This document shows, in pieces, positions 21,352 to 29,729 of a stretch of 38,328 nt of DNA. This DNA comes from a virus. Each line of letters starts with the position of its first letter. The stretch's first letter is position 1. The notes below the pieces were generated by a model. The model did not search any database. It saw only the letters and a list, made by a program, of their open reading frames with translations, and was not told where the DNA came from. The position numbers and the translations under genes are program-made. The stretch covers positions 1-38,328 of the IMG/VR virus record IMGVR_UViG_3300025818_000058. One strand, written 5' to 3'.

Positions 21352-22338
21352 ATGGCATTTTTAGATAATTCAGGCGACATTCTACTTGACGCCGTTTTAA
21401 CAGACGAAGGAAGAAAGCGATTAGCTGCTGGCACATTTAGGCCGGTCAAGTTTGCTCTTGGCGATGACGAAATCAACTATGGACTTTATGACAAGACAAA
21501 TGCTAGTGGTTCAGCTTATTTCGATTTAAGCATTCTAGGATTACCAGTCGAGATAGCCCACACAAATGCTTCTATCTCTCTTAAAACAAAACTTTTCAGC
21601 CTTGCTAGCCAAAATGGCGACCCAAGCATTCTTTACCTTCCAGAGATTAAATTAGACACAACAAGTTATGGTCTAGGTTTCGCATCAGGAAGAAGCGCTT
21701 TTGCTCTTATTGCCGATGATGAAACTTATGATGCTCTAACTAGTAATAGTTCCACTGCCCTACCACAAGGCTTCATGGACGCTAGAACAGCCGATAATGC
21801 CGTCAATACTCTCAGACTAAGAACTCCACTAGGCATCGACAATGGAGCGGCTGGCGACCCCGTTACGGAGGATTTAGACCCATCCTTAGACGAGACACAA
21901 TACTCTGTAGTCGTCAATGATAGGTTCATCAAGCTTGTTCTACCAGGATCTGTTGTTCAAGGCGGGGCTTTATCGACAAACACACTCAATCTAGGTGGCT
22001 CTTCTATTGCCACACCAGCAGCGAGATCAAATGTCTTTTCAGGTGATGACAACCTAAGAGTTTATGATGTTTCTACAAGCACAGAGCCAACTCTATTTGT
22101 AGCAAAATCACCAACACCACCATTCGCTGGACCAAGCACTAATAGGGTGTTAGCTCCTTCTTTTGTTGTTAATCAAACAAATCAGGACTACCTATTCACA
22201 ACTTACAAGATCGGAAATGTTTCAAGCTATGCTGGAACTTCTCAAACAATGGAAGTTATTTCAACTAGCATGAGAGTTATTGCTAACTCTACCGGTCTCT
22301 CACTAAATGTTCCATTAGAAATAATTAGAAAGGTATAA
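21352..22338 (+). CDS. Tail structural protein with N-terminal LTDEGR module
   Basis: 328 residues with a strong ribosome site (GAGGAGA) upstream. The N-terminal motif LLDAVLTDEGRKRL followed by FALGDDEINY is shared with the protein at 14957. The remainder is Ser/Thr/Asn-rich and beta-like, typical of virion proteins, and ends in short strands (VISTSMRVIA, VPLEIIRKV). It heads a three-gene run (21352, 22351, 23459) of similar-sized, similarly composed structural proteins. The strong ribosome site, against mostly weak or coupled starts elsewhere in the module, suggests higher expression. A multi-copy tail or fibre component is inferred. Confidence 0.75.
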   Translation: MAFLDNSGDILLDAVLTDEGRKRLAAGTFRPVKFALGDDEINYGLYDKTNASGSAYFDLSILGLPVEIAHTNASISLKTKLFSLASQNGDPSILYLPEIKLDTTSYGLGFASGRSAFALIADDETYDALTSNSSTALPQGFMDARTADNAVNTLRLRTPLGIDNGAAGDPVTEDLDPSLDETQYSVVVNDRFIKLVLPGSVVQGGALSTNTLNLGGSSIATPAARSNVFSGDDNLRVYDVSTSTEPTLFVAKSPTPPFAGPSTNRVLAPSFVVNQTNQDYLFTTYKIGNVSSYAGTSQTMEVISTSMRVIANSTGLSLNVPLEIIRKV

Positions 22339-22350
22339 CGGAGATAATTA

Positions 22351-23448
22351 ATGGCTATTTTTAAAACACTAGGTCAAAACGATTCAGTCGCAACAAAGAC
22401 TAATCTTTATGAACAAATTCCAGTAACAGGAACTATTATCTCTGGTACTTATGGAACATTCCCATCGGAGAGTAACATTAAGTACTTCTCTAGCGGCGAT
22501 CACATCGATGTTTATGACTATCCATATGCCAGCTCATCTGCCAACTTCATGTTTAGCCTCACTGCTGGTCAATCAGCGGACACTGGAGGAACAGCGGCAG
22601 AAACACAACTAGCTCTCAAAAACAACATCTACAGATTGTTTGCTCAACAATATGTTGGTTACGATTCAAATCAAAATGTTATTCCATTCAATGTTTCCGG
22701 TGTTTTAAACCCAGCAAATACTTGGGATCCAGATAAAGTTTCAAATTGTGTTTTCATGGACTTCTCAAGAGTTTTAATGAAAGATGAAATTCAAAAAGGA
22801 ACCTTTGAAATAACAATTGGACAAGATGCTTATGCGACTCCATTTGCCACTACCGAAACTTTTACTGATTCTTATGCTGTGGCTACAAACCCAGCAACAT
22901 ACAGATCAAATTCTCCAATGGGCGATTATGCCTTCTTGGTTACAGAAGCACAGGCAACTGCTTATGCTACGGCTGGTACAGCGCCTTCTAGTTCGTCTTA
23001 TGGCTTTGTTTTTTATCAAGCTGGTTTAGTTGTTCTGTTTAATTCATCTGATGTTTTCGGCAATGAACTTACAAGCGGATCAAGCTATGCTACAACAACT
23101 GCTTTGACCCCACAACAAGCGGCAGTATCATCAAGCATTAATGACATTACTAATGGCGTAAGAGCCCACATTCAAAATGTCCAATTCAACAACTCTACTG
23201 AGCTAAACTCAACTGTTTATTTCTGTAGAGCAAACAATAACGAATTCAACTATAGCTCAAACCCATCATTCACATCTGCTAGCCAAATTGTTGTTAAGTC
23301 CAGCCCAAGTGATCCATCAACAACTTACATTACTTCTGTTGGTCTTTACAGCGCAGATAATCAACTTCTAGCAGTTGGTAAGCTAAGTGAGCCAATCAAG
23401 AAGACTAGCGCATCAGAATTTACTCTAAGAGTAAGATTAGACTACTAA
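22351..23448 (+). CDS. Tail structural protein, paralogue of the next gene
   Basis: 365 residues, starting at ATG 22351 behind GGAG at 22341-22344. The last ~90 residues match the end of the 398-residue product of the next gene: both have an NP[ST]F turn, TTYI.[ST]VG[LI]Y, then LLAVGKL/LIAVAKV and a final lysine-rich strand ending in LD plus one hydrophobic residue. Weaker resemblance extends through the middle (FVFYQAGLVVLF against FALYEEGIIVLT). The two genes therefore look like a diverged tandem duplication. No enzymatic motif is present, and composition (Ser, Thr, Asn, Ala) is that of a virion surface protein. Confidence 0.75.
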   Translation: MAIFKTLGQNDSVATKTNLYEQIPVTGTIISGTYGTFPSESNIKYFSSGDHIDVYDYPYASSSANFMFSLTAGQSADTGGTAAETQLALKNNIYRLFAQQYVGYDSNQNVIPFNVSGVLNPANTWDPDKVSNCVFMDFSRVLMKDEIQKGTFEITIGQDAYATPFATTETFTDSYAVATNPATYRSNSPMGDYAFLVTEAQATAYATAGTAPSSSSYGFVFYQAGLVVLFNSSDVFGNELTSGSSYATTTALTPQQAAVSSSINDITNGVRAHIQNVQFNNSTELNSTVYFCRANNNEFNYSSNPSFTSASQIVVKSSPSDPSTTYITSVGLYSADNQLLAVGKLSEPIKKTSASEFTLRVRLDY

Positions 23449-23458
23449 GAAAAATGGC

Positions 23459-24655
23459 ATGTTTAAATTTGAAGAAAACGACATTATTTCAAACACAGTA
23501 GTAGCCAATCCAAGGTTTAAATTCAGCTTTTATAATGGTGTTGCTTATGTCAACGAACAAGCCGACAATGGTGTTTATGGAACAGGCTCGATTTATGTTA
23601 ACGACTTAAATGTTTTAGATCCTTCACTTCATAAAATTTTTACAAATTTAGACTCAAATTATGCCAACACTTCAGATAACTATCCAATAACAAGCTCGGG
23701 ATTAATTCCATTTGAATTAAAAAGAGACTTTATCAAGAAGAGCGGTAACACCTATAATCCACAATATACAACTGGATTTGGTAGCCCAGCAACTTCTTCT
23801 ATTGCTAAATTTATTTCACTTAAAAGCTCTATGGAATCAAAAGAAGTTCAATCTTTGGCTTTTAAATTTAGCGAATACATAACTGAAACCTTCAATCCGC
23901 CATTACAAGTTCCAAAGACAGCGGTTTTAAACCAAGATCTCACCATCTTTAGCATGGATGACATTTTCTGTGGTTCTTTAATAAATCCAGGCAGCATTGA
24001 TCTTAAATTCTACAAGGGTGGCTCTCTACTGGCTCAAGCCAAAGACATAAAAAAGAATGGTGAACTTATAGAGCAAACAAACTCTACAATTGGAACTGGT
24101 TCTATTGTTGGCTTTGCTCTTTATGAAGAAGGAATAATTGTCCTTACAGACACTTCAAGTTTGGGCGGTGGTCAAGAATACTACCAACAACCAACCGCTT
24201 CTGCTGGCACTGCCGTCTTAGACGATCCCAAATGGATTCACTTTGGTTCTTACATCGATGTTGAAGGCGGGGTGGGAACAGCCATTACAGGCTCATCCTA
24301 CACAATGGAGTTAGAGGGAACAAAGACAAAACAAACCATTACTCTTATGGCTTATGCTCCCAAAAATAAATTAAATTGGAGCAACAACCCAACCTTCTTG
24401 GATGCTAGCACAAAAGCAAATTACATTAACAATACCTCTTCTTTCTATTATGAAGAAAGTCCCAATGTCTTAGTTAAGAATGTTGTTTCAAGTTCTTTTT
24501 CGCATTATTCAGCTAGCTTTGTTCCTACAACCTACATTAGAACAGTTGGCATTTACGACGAAGACAAAAACCTTATTGCTGTCGCTAAAGTAGCTAATCC
24601 AGTTATAAAGACCACTGAACAAGACTACACTTTTAAGTTAAAATTAGACCTATGA
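23459..24655 (+). CDS. Tail structural protein, paralogue of the previous gene
   Basis: 398 residues. The start at ATG 23459 has only the weak purine run AAGAAAAA upstream; an earlier ATG at 23454 is in another frame. The C-terminal ~95 residues (NLNWSNNP-type turn, TTYIRTVGIYDEDKN, LIAVAKVANPVIKTT) match the end of the 365-residue protein, supporting descent from a tandem duplication. It ends the tail module: its stop overlaps the start of the resolvase gene by four bases (ATGA at 24652-24655), physically coupling structural and replication genes. Confidence 0.75.
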   Translation: MFKFEENDIISNTVVANPRFKFSFYNGVAYVNEQADNGVYGTGSIYVNDLNVLDPSLHKIFTNLDSNYANTSDNYPITSSGLIPFELKRDFIKKSGNTYNPQYTTGFGSPATSSIAKFISLKSSMESKEVQSLAFKFSEYITETFNPPLQVPKTAVLNQDLTIFSMDDIFCGSLINPGSIDLKFYKGGSLLAQAKDIKKNGELIEQTNSTIGTGSIVGFALYEEGIIVLTDTSSLGGGQEYYQQPTASAGTAVLDDPKWIHFGSYIDVEGGVGTAITGSSYTMELEGTKTKQTITLMAYAPKNKLNWSNNPTFLDASTKANYINNTSSFYYEESPNVLVKNVVSSSFSHYSASFVPTTYIRTVGIYDEDKNLIAVAKVANPVIKTTEQDYTFKLKLDL

Positions 24656-25176
24656 TTTTAGGACTAGATATCTCAACTTCAATCACGGGATTTGCCCTGA
24701 TTGACGAAAATTTAAATTTAATTTATACTGACCACATTGATTTAAGAAAAGTCGAAGGCATTTTCAAAAAAGCTAAAAAAGTTCAAGAAGTTTTGTTAGA
24801 ACTCAAACAAAATTATCCTATAACTGATGTAATAATAGAAATGCCCTTTACTTTCTTTAACTCTGGCGGTTCATCGGCAAAGACTATGGCTATTCTACAG
24901 AGATTCAACGGAATGATTAGCTGGATAGTATCCGAGGCTTTCTCTAGAGACCCAGATTACATTGGAGCCTCTGAAGCAAGAAAGATTTGCTCTGTTAAAA
25001 TAAATCGCGGCGAGAACACCAAAGAAGTCGTGCTTAAAGCTGTGCTTGACCTTTACCCCAATTTTGAGGTAGAATGGACGAAACAAAGAAACCCAAAGCC
25101 GGGATACCATGACCGTGCTGATGGCGTCATTCTAGCTAGAGCAGGGGCTATTCAATGTCAGACACAAAGAAACTAA
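24652..25176 (+). CDS. RuvC-type Holliday junction resolvase-like nuclease
   Basis: 174 residues, the usual RuvC length. The RNase H-fold acidic residues are in place: D6 in MILGLDIST, E63 in VIIEMPF, and D154/D157 in YHDRADGVILA, the last following a helix as in RuvC. These residues would bind the two metals used to cut branched DNA. In T4 the same job (resolving junctions before packaging) is done by the unrelated endonuclease VII, so this is a replacement, as in several other phage groups. It starts at an ATGA overlap with the preceding tail gene, with no clear ribosome site, and its end overlaps the primase gene by 22 bases. Confidence 0.85.
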   Translation: MILGLDISTSITGFALIDENLNLIYTDHIDLRKVEGIFKKAKKVQEVLLELKQNYPITDVIIEMPFTFFNSGGSSAKTMAILQRFNGMISWIVSEAFSRDPDYIGASEARKICSVKINRGENTKEVVLKAVLDLYPNFEVEWTKQRNPKPGYHDRADGVILARAGAIQCQTQRN

Positions 25177-26105
25177 ACATTTTAAAAGAAGTTCTAGGTT
25201 CTCCAACAAAACACGGAAAAGAAAACATTTATTATTGTCCTAAGTGTAAGCATCATAAAAAGAAGATGTCTGTGAACTTGGACAAAAATAAATTTAAATG
25301 CTGGGTTTGTGATTTCTCTGGTAATGACATCACTTACCTTATTAAGCGTTATGCTACAAGACCACAAAGAGAAGAGTGGTTTTCTGTTTGCGAAATCTTT
25401 GACCATTCAGATTTAGAACTTCAATTGAACGAAGCTCTAAACCCGCCCTCTTTTGAACCAGAGAAAGAACAAAAAATTGATCTACCAGAAGAATTTACAA
25501 CTCTTACTTCCATTAAATTAGCTCCAGCATCCCTATCAGCTATCAATTATTTAAGAAGGCGAGACATTGAAAGAGAAGAAATCCTAACTTGGAAGATTGG
25601 CTATTGTTCAAGAGGTCTCTATAAGGATAGGATTATCATTCCCTCTTTTGATTCAGATGGAGATGTAAATTACTTTGTTGCTAGGTCTTATTCCAAAGAA
25701 GCCTTTCCAAAATACAAGAACCCAACAGCTTCAAAGAAGATTATCTTCAATGAATTATTCCTTGACTTTTCAGTCCCACTTGTTATAGTAGAAGGCATCT
25801 TTGACGCTATCAATGCTGGAGGTAATGTGGTTCCTATCTTGGGTTCAACTTTGGACGAATACCATCCTCTCTTTCAGAAGATTATTGAGAATAAAACTCC
25901 AGTTTATCTAGGCTTAGATCAAGATGCTCATCTAAAAGAAATTAAAATAGCAGAATCACTAAGGTCTTATGGAATTGATGTTTACAAGATAAACACAAAA
26001 GGCTATCAAGACATTGGTGTAATGCCAAGAGACATCTTTCATGAAAGAAAGAAAAAAGCAAAACGGTTTACAGAGACCTCTCTTTTAAATCACGGACTAT
26101 TATAA
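25155..26105 (+). CDS. 61: DNA primase with CHC2-type zinc ribbon and Toprim domain
   Basis: 316 residues. The N-terminal zinc ribbon has C28, C31, C49 and C52 (YCPKCK and FKCWVCDFSG). After a linker, the catalytic part carries DRIIIPSFDSDGDV, the Toprim Glu in LVIVEGIFDA (E213, D217) and the second acidic pair in YLGLDQDAH (D255, D257). It would make RNA primers for lagging-strand synthesis with a separate helicase, since no helicase domain is attached. T4 gp61 is similar in size (342). The ribosome site AGGGGC lies inside the resolvase gene, and the stop overlaps the next start (TAATG at 26103-26107). The assignment to primase is strong; strict orthology to T4 gene 61 is less certain. Confidence 0.85.
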   Translation: MSDTKKLNILKEVLGSPTKHGKENIYYCPKCKHHKKKMSVNLDKNKFKCWVCDFSGNDITYLIKRYATRPQREEWFSVCEIFDHSDLELQLNEALNPPSFEPEKEQKIDLPEEFTTLTSIKLAPASLSAINYLRRRDIEREEILTWKIGYCSRGLYKDRIIIPSFDSDGDVNYFVARSYSKEAFPKYKNPTASKKIIFNELFLDFSVPLVIVEGIFDAINAGGNVVPILGSTLDEYHPLFQKIIENKTPVYLGLDQDAHLKEIKIAESLRSYGIDVYKINTKGYQDIGVMPRDIFHERKKKAKRFTETSLLNHGLL

Positions 26106-29100
26106 TGAAATTCGCTCACATAGCAGACACACACATCAAAAATCTTAAATACCACAAAGAATACCGCGATGTGTTTTCACAACTTTATAAAACGCTAAAA
26201 GACCAAAAGGTTGATTACATTATCCACTGTGGCGACATTGCCCACACCAAAACTCAAATTTCACCTGAGTTTGTTGAACTATGCTCTGAGTTTCTCAAGA
26301 ACTTAGCTGAAATAGCTCCAACCTACATTATCTTAGGTAATCACGATGGCAATCTACGGAACTCATTCCGTCAAGATGCCATTACTCCTATTGTAGATGC
26401 CTTAGACCATCCCAACCTACACCTACTCAAGAATGCTGGTGAGACTCACCTAAACGATGATTTTTGTTTAAATGTTCTTTCAGTGTTCGATGAGGACAAT
26501 TGGGTAAAGCCTTCTAACCCAAATAAAATTAACATAGGATTATACCACGGTGCTATTAGAAATTCGCGAACTGACATCGGATTTATCTTGGAACACGGAG
26601 AGCATGATCTTTCTATCTTTGAAGATTTTGATTTTGGTTTCCTTGGCGATATACATAAAACGCAGTCTTTGGATCACAAAGCTAGAGTAGCTTATGCTGG
26701 TTCTACTATTCAGCAGAACTTCGGTGAAACACAAGATAAAGGCATTTTCATTTGGGACATTCAGTCAAAAGACGAATGGACAAGAACCAAATTTGACTTT
26801 GTAAATCCAAAGCCTTTTATCACAATCAATCTTACCAATTCAGGCAGAATTCCAAATGGCTTCACTTGTCCAGACGGAGCCAGACTTCGCCTTGTAGCCA
26901 ACGCAAACATTCCCTTAGAGAAGCTCAGGAGGGCCGTAGACATCGCCAAACATCGCTTCAAGCCCGAGAGCATCACCTTCCTAAACAAAGCCAACACAGG
27001 CGATTTAACGGCTTCTGGTAAAGTTGGTTCTGAAATTTTTGAAAACCTTCGTGATGAGAAGGTTCAGCAAGATCTAATTAAGGAGTACTTAAAAGAGTTC
27101 AATCCAACGGAGGAAACCCTCAATGAAGTCTTTGCTCTCAACTCAAAATACAATAAAGTTGTTGAAGAAAGCGAAGACATTTCCCGTAATGTTCATTGGA
27201 AAATTAAGAAATTTGAATGGGATAATCTTTTCAATTATGGAGAAGGCAATTCTATCGACTTTGATAATCTTTCTGGAACTGTTGGAATCTTTGGTAAAAA
27301 TTATAGCGGTAAGTCGAGTGTTATTGATTCGCTACTCTATACGATTTACAATAACACTTCTAAAAACATTAGAAAAACATACAACATTATCAATCAAAAC
27401 AAAGATTGGGGCGCTGGAAAAGTCGAAATTGAGGCGAATAATAAGATCTACACGATCACTCGTAAATCTGACAAATACACTAAGAAACTCAAAGGCAAGG
27501 TTACAGATGAAGCTAAAACACAAGCAGATTTCGATTATGTAGATCAAGTTTCAGGTGAAGTGGGCTCTCTTAACCAAACAGAAAGAGGCGGAACAGACAA
27601 AGCAATTCGCAATGTCTTTGGAGACATGGAAGATTTTTTGATTACCTCAATGTCTTCACAGATGGGGGCTCTTTCATTTATTAATGAAGGCTCAACTCGT
27701 CGTAAAGAAATCTTAGCTAAGTTCCTTGACTTAGAGCTTTTTGAAAAAAAGTTCAAGTTAGCCAAGGACGATGCTGCTGATTTAAAAGGATCCCTTCGTA
27801 GAATTCAAGACATCGACTATGATTCTTTAATTGACCAAGTAAAGAAAGATCTCTTTACAGAAGAAGCCAATCTTCTAAAACAAAAGAACCTTTGTACGAA
27901 ACTAAAGGCTGACTTAACTTTTGTGAGGGATGAGATTTCAGCTTTGGAAACTCAATTAAATCAAGTTCCATCTGAATTGGCTTCTATGGCCCATGTAGAA
28001 GAGAAATTAGTCCAAGCTACAAATAAAAAATCAAGATTAGAGACAGAAATTGATAGCTTTAACAAGTTAATCGAAGAAAAAGAAGCTTTCTTAAACAAAT
28101 GCGATGCCCTATTGGAAACAATCGACATTGTTGATTTAAACAAGAAAGAAAAAGACTTTGACACCATTCAAAAGGAAATTGATGAGTTGATTTCCAAAAA
28201 AACAAAAGAAGATTCAAATTTGTTTATTTACACAAAACAAACTGGTATTCTAAGTGGGATTCCCTGCGGCGATTCTTATTTGACTACCTGTAAGTTCATT
28301 AAAGATGCGAATGATTCAACCAATCATATTCCTCTTGTAGAGAAGGTAATAAAAGAAATAGAAGCCAAGATTGAAGAGAAAGAAGGTGAAGCCAGCAGTT
28401 TAGATGTAGAAAAAGTCAAGAAGACAATTGATAATTTCAATCGTTTAACTCAAAAAAGAAAGGAAGAGGACTCACAACTCAGTATTATTAAGGTAAAGCT
28501 TGATCTTTCTAAAACTGGTTTGGCAAACTGCCTCAAAGAAATTGAAGAAATCAATAAAACAATCGAAGAAGCAAACAAAAATAAAGAAGCAATTGAAAAC
28601 TTTGAGAGAATAACAGAAGAACTAACCAAAAAGAAAAAAGACCTGTCCGGTGTAGAGAAAAACCTTGAAGATTGCGAAGAAAAGGTTTATTCGCTTGTAG
28701 CCCAGCTTGGAGCAACAGAACAAAAGAAAAGAAATCTTGAAGAACAAAAAGAATCAAAGATTCAAATGAATAGAGAGTTTTCTGCTTACGATCTCTTTAT
28801 GACTTGTATGCATTCCAACGGCATCGCATTTGATGTTATTAAACGAGCCCTTCCAGTAATCAACACAGAAATCGCAAAGGTTCTATCTAATGTTGTTGAG
28901 TTTGAGGTGTTCTTTGAGAACAATGAAAACAAATTAGACATTCAGATTAAGCATCCAAAGCATGACCCCCGACCACTTGAAAATGGTTCAGGAGCAGAGA
29001 AAACACTTGCTGCCATAGCTATTAGAATTGCTTTATTAAACATGAGCAACCTCCCGAAAGGAAATATTTTTATCCTTGACGAACCAGGAACTGCTCTTGA

Positions 29101-29260
29101 TGCTGAAAACATGGAAGGGTTTGTGAGGATTTTAGACCTTGTAAAAGGTTTTTTCGATGTGACGCTACTAATTACTCATATAGAATCTCTAAAAGACATA
29201 GTAGATACGACTATTGAGATTTCGAAAACAGACGATGGCTATGCCTTCATAAACCAATAG
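26105..29260 (+). CDS. Mre11-Rad50 (gp47-gp46 / SbcD-SbcC) single-chain fusion
   Basis: One 1,051-residue frame holds both subunits. Residues 1-~300 are a calcineurin-like nuclease: D8 and H10 (ADTHI), D44 (CGDIAH), N79-H80-D81 (GNHD), LYHGAI, then GDIHKTQ and YAGSTIQQNFGE. Residues ~300-360 are a linker/Rad50-binding-like region. From ~362 a Rad50 ATPase begins: Walker A GKNYSGKSS (397-405), coiled coils ~570-720 and ~745-900 around C721 and C729, signature NGSGAEK (960-966), Walker B IFILDEP (D992, E993), D-loop ALDAEN and H-loop ITHIE. T4 gp47 (~339) and gp46 (~560) are separate genes. The complex resects DNA ends for recombination-dependent replication and degrades host DNA. The GDIH motif where many Mre11 proteins have GHIH, and the long C-x7-C hook, are deviations. 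Confidence 0.92.
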   Translation: MKFAHIADTHIKNLKYHKEYRDVFSQLYKTLKDQKVDYIIHCGDIAHTKTQISPEFVELCSEFLKNLAEIAPTYIILGNHDGNLRNSFRQDAITPIVDALDHPNLHLLKNAGETHLNDDFCLNVLSVFDEDNWVKPSNPNKINIGLYHGAIRNSRTDIGFILEHGEHDLSIFEDFDFGFLGDIHKTQSLDHKARVAYAGSTIQQNFGETQDKGIFIWDIQSKDEWTRTKFDFVNPKPFITINLTNSGRIPNGFTCPDGARLRLVANANIPLEKLRRAVDIAKHRFKPESITFLNKANTGDLTASGKVGSEIFENLRDEKVQQDLIKEYLKEFNPTEETLNEVFALNSKYNKVVEESEDISRNVHWKIKKFEWDNLFNYGEGNSIDFDNLSGTVGIFGKNYSGKSSVIDSLLYTIYNNTSKNIRKTYNIINQNKDWGAGKVEIEANNKIYTITRKSDKYTKKLKGKVTDEAKTQADFDYVDQVSGEVGSLNQTERGGTDKAIRNVFGDMEDFLITSMSSQMGALSFINEGSTRRKEILAKFLDLELFEKKFKLAKDDAADLKGSLRRIQDIDYDSLIDQVKKDLFTEEANLLKQKNLCTKLKADLTFVRDEISALETQLNQVPSELASMAHVEEKLVQATNKKSRLETEIDSFNKLIEEKEAFLNKCDALLETIDIVDLNKKEKDFDTIQKEIDELISKKTKEDSNLFIYTKQTGILSGIPCGDSYLTTCKFIKDANDSTNHIPLVEKVIKEIEAKIEEKEGEASSLDVEKVKKTIDNFNRLTQKRKEEDSQLSIIKVKLDLSKTGLANCLKEIEEINKTIEEANKNKEAIENFERITEELTKKKKDLSGVEKNLEDCEEKVYSLVAQLGATEQKKRNLEEQKESKIQMNREFSAYDLFMTCMHSNGIAFDVIKRALPVINTEIAKVLSNVVEFEVFFENNENKLDIQIKHPKHDPRPLENGSGAEKTLAAIAIRIALLNMSNLPKGNIFILDEPGTALDAENMEGFVRILDLVKGFFDVTLLITHIESLKDIVDTTIEISKTDDGYAFINQ

Positions 29261-29320
29261 GAAAGGAAATAGGATGAAAATCACAAAAGACTATCTAAAA
29301 AGACTAATCAAAGAGGAAAT
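29210..29320 (+). repeat. Duplicated boundary segment, copy A (native Rad50 end + leader + tag)
   Basis: This segment comprises the last 16 codons and stop of the Rad50-like gene, the 13-base leader with AGGAAATAGG, and the first 15-16 codons of the tagged gene at 29274. It recurs at 29618-29729 with four substitutions and one inserted base by hand alignment. The shorter copy C (30083-30153) and the tag-only copy D (30726-30776) are related. Confidence 0.9.
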
Positions 29321-29612
29321 TACCAGAAAAAATCTAAGAGAGTCACTGGCTGACGAATTTAATGCTGCCGCAGAGCAGCACTTGGGTTCTACCTCGAAAA
29401 CAAATAATGAATTGAATGATCTTGCAGATACTGTTATCGATAAAATGAATGATGGATTGTCAGCACAGAAGGCTAAAGAACTACTTGATCAAATTACCTT
29501 TAAGGCAGACGGTCGCGGCGGCGAAACTTCAACTGACGCTGTTATCAAGCTTGTTTCACAAAAAGACTCAGAAAAAGGTAAAATGCTTAATCAAGTAAAT
29601 ACGCTTAGATAA
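29274..29612 (+). CDS. Tagged small protein A
   Basis: 112 residues. Residues 1-15 are MKITKDYLKRLIKEE, the tag shared with the genes at 29683, 30108 and 30726. The body is not recognised: soluble, helical, rich in Ala/Asp/Lys/Asn, with no membrane segment or enzyme motif. AGGAAATAGG immediately upstream supplies the ribosome site. The tag is amphipathic and contains I-K-E followed by Glu, resembling the T4 capsid-targeting leader (MKTYQEFIAE), which prohead protease gp21 cuts after an [IL]xE motif. I infer, without proof, that the body (from about residue 16) is head-packaged cargo. The stop is immediately followed by a mini-frame that repeats the end of the Rad50-like gene. Confidence 0.75.
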   Translation: MKITKDYLKRLIKEEITRKNLRESLADEFNAAAEQHLGSTSKTNNELNDLADTVIDKMNDGLSAQKAKELLDQITFKADGRGGETSTDAVIKLVSQKDSEKGKMLNQVNTLR

Positions 29613-29668
29613 TGACAACTATTGAGATTTCTAAAACAGACGAGGGCTATGCCTTCATAAACCAATAA
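29612..29668 (+). pseudogene. 18-codon remnant of the Rad50-like 3' end, still open
   Basis: ATG 29612 overlaps the previous TAA in the TAATG form used throughout the window, and the frame runs MTTIEISKTDEGYAFINQ then TAA. The last 17 residues match the last 17 of the Mre11-Rad50 fusion (TTIEISKTDDGYAFINQ) with one conservative Asp-to-Glu change. The other differences are synonymous (ACG/ACA, TCG/TCT) or keep a stop (TAG/TAA). It is either a recent duplication remnant or a translated micropeptide; I favour the former. Confidence 0.8.
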
Positions 29669-29729
29669 GGAAAGGAAATAGGATGAGAATCACAAAAGAC
29701 TATCTAAAAAGAATAATCAAAGAGGAAAT
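29618..29729 (+). repeat. Duplicated boundary segment, copy B
   Basis: Near-identical to 29210-29320: Rad50-like 3' end remnant, leader and tag. Differences by eye are G/T, T/G, one inserted A at the stop, A/G in codon 2 of the tag (Lys/Arg) and C/A in codon 11 (Leu/Ile). This is homology at the DNA level, not convergent protein similarity. Confidence 0.9.

Noticed and set aside
27123-27542. Forward 139-codon frame inside the Mre11-Rad50 gene
   Set aside because: It lies wholly within a well-supported gene in another frame, and its peptide is basic and low-complexity with no recognisable domain.
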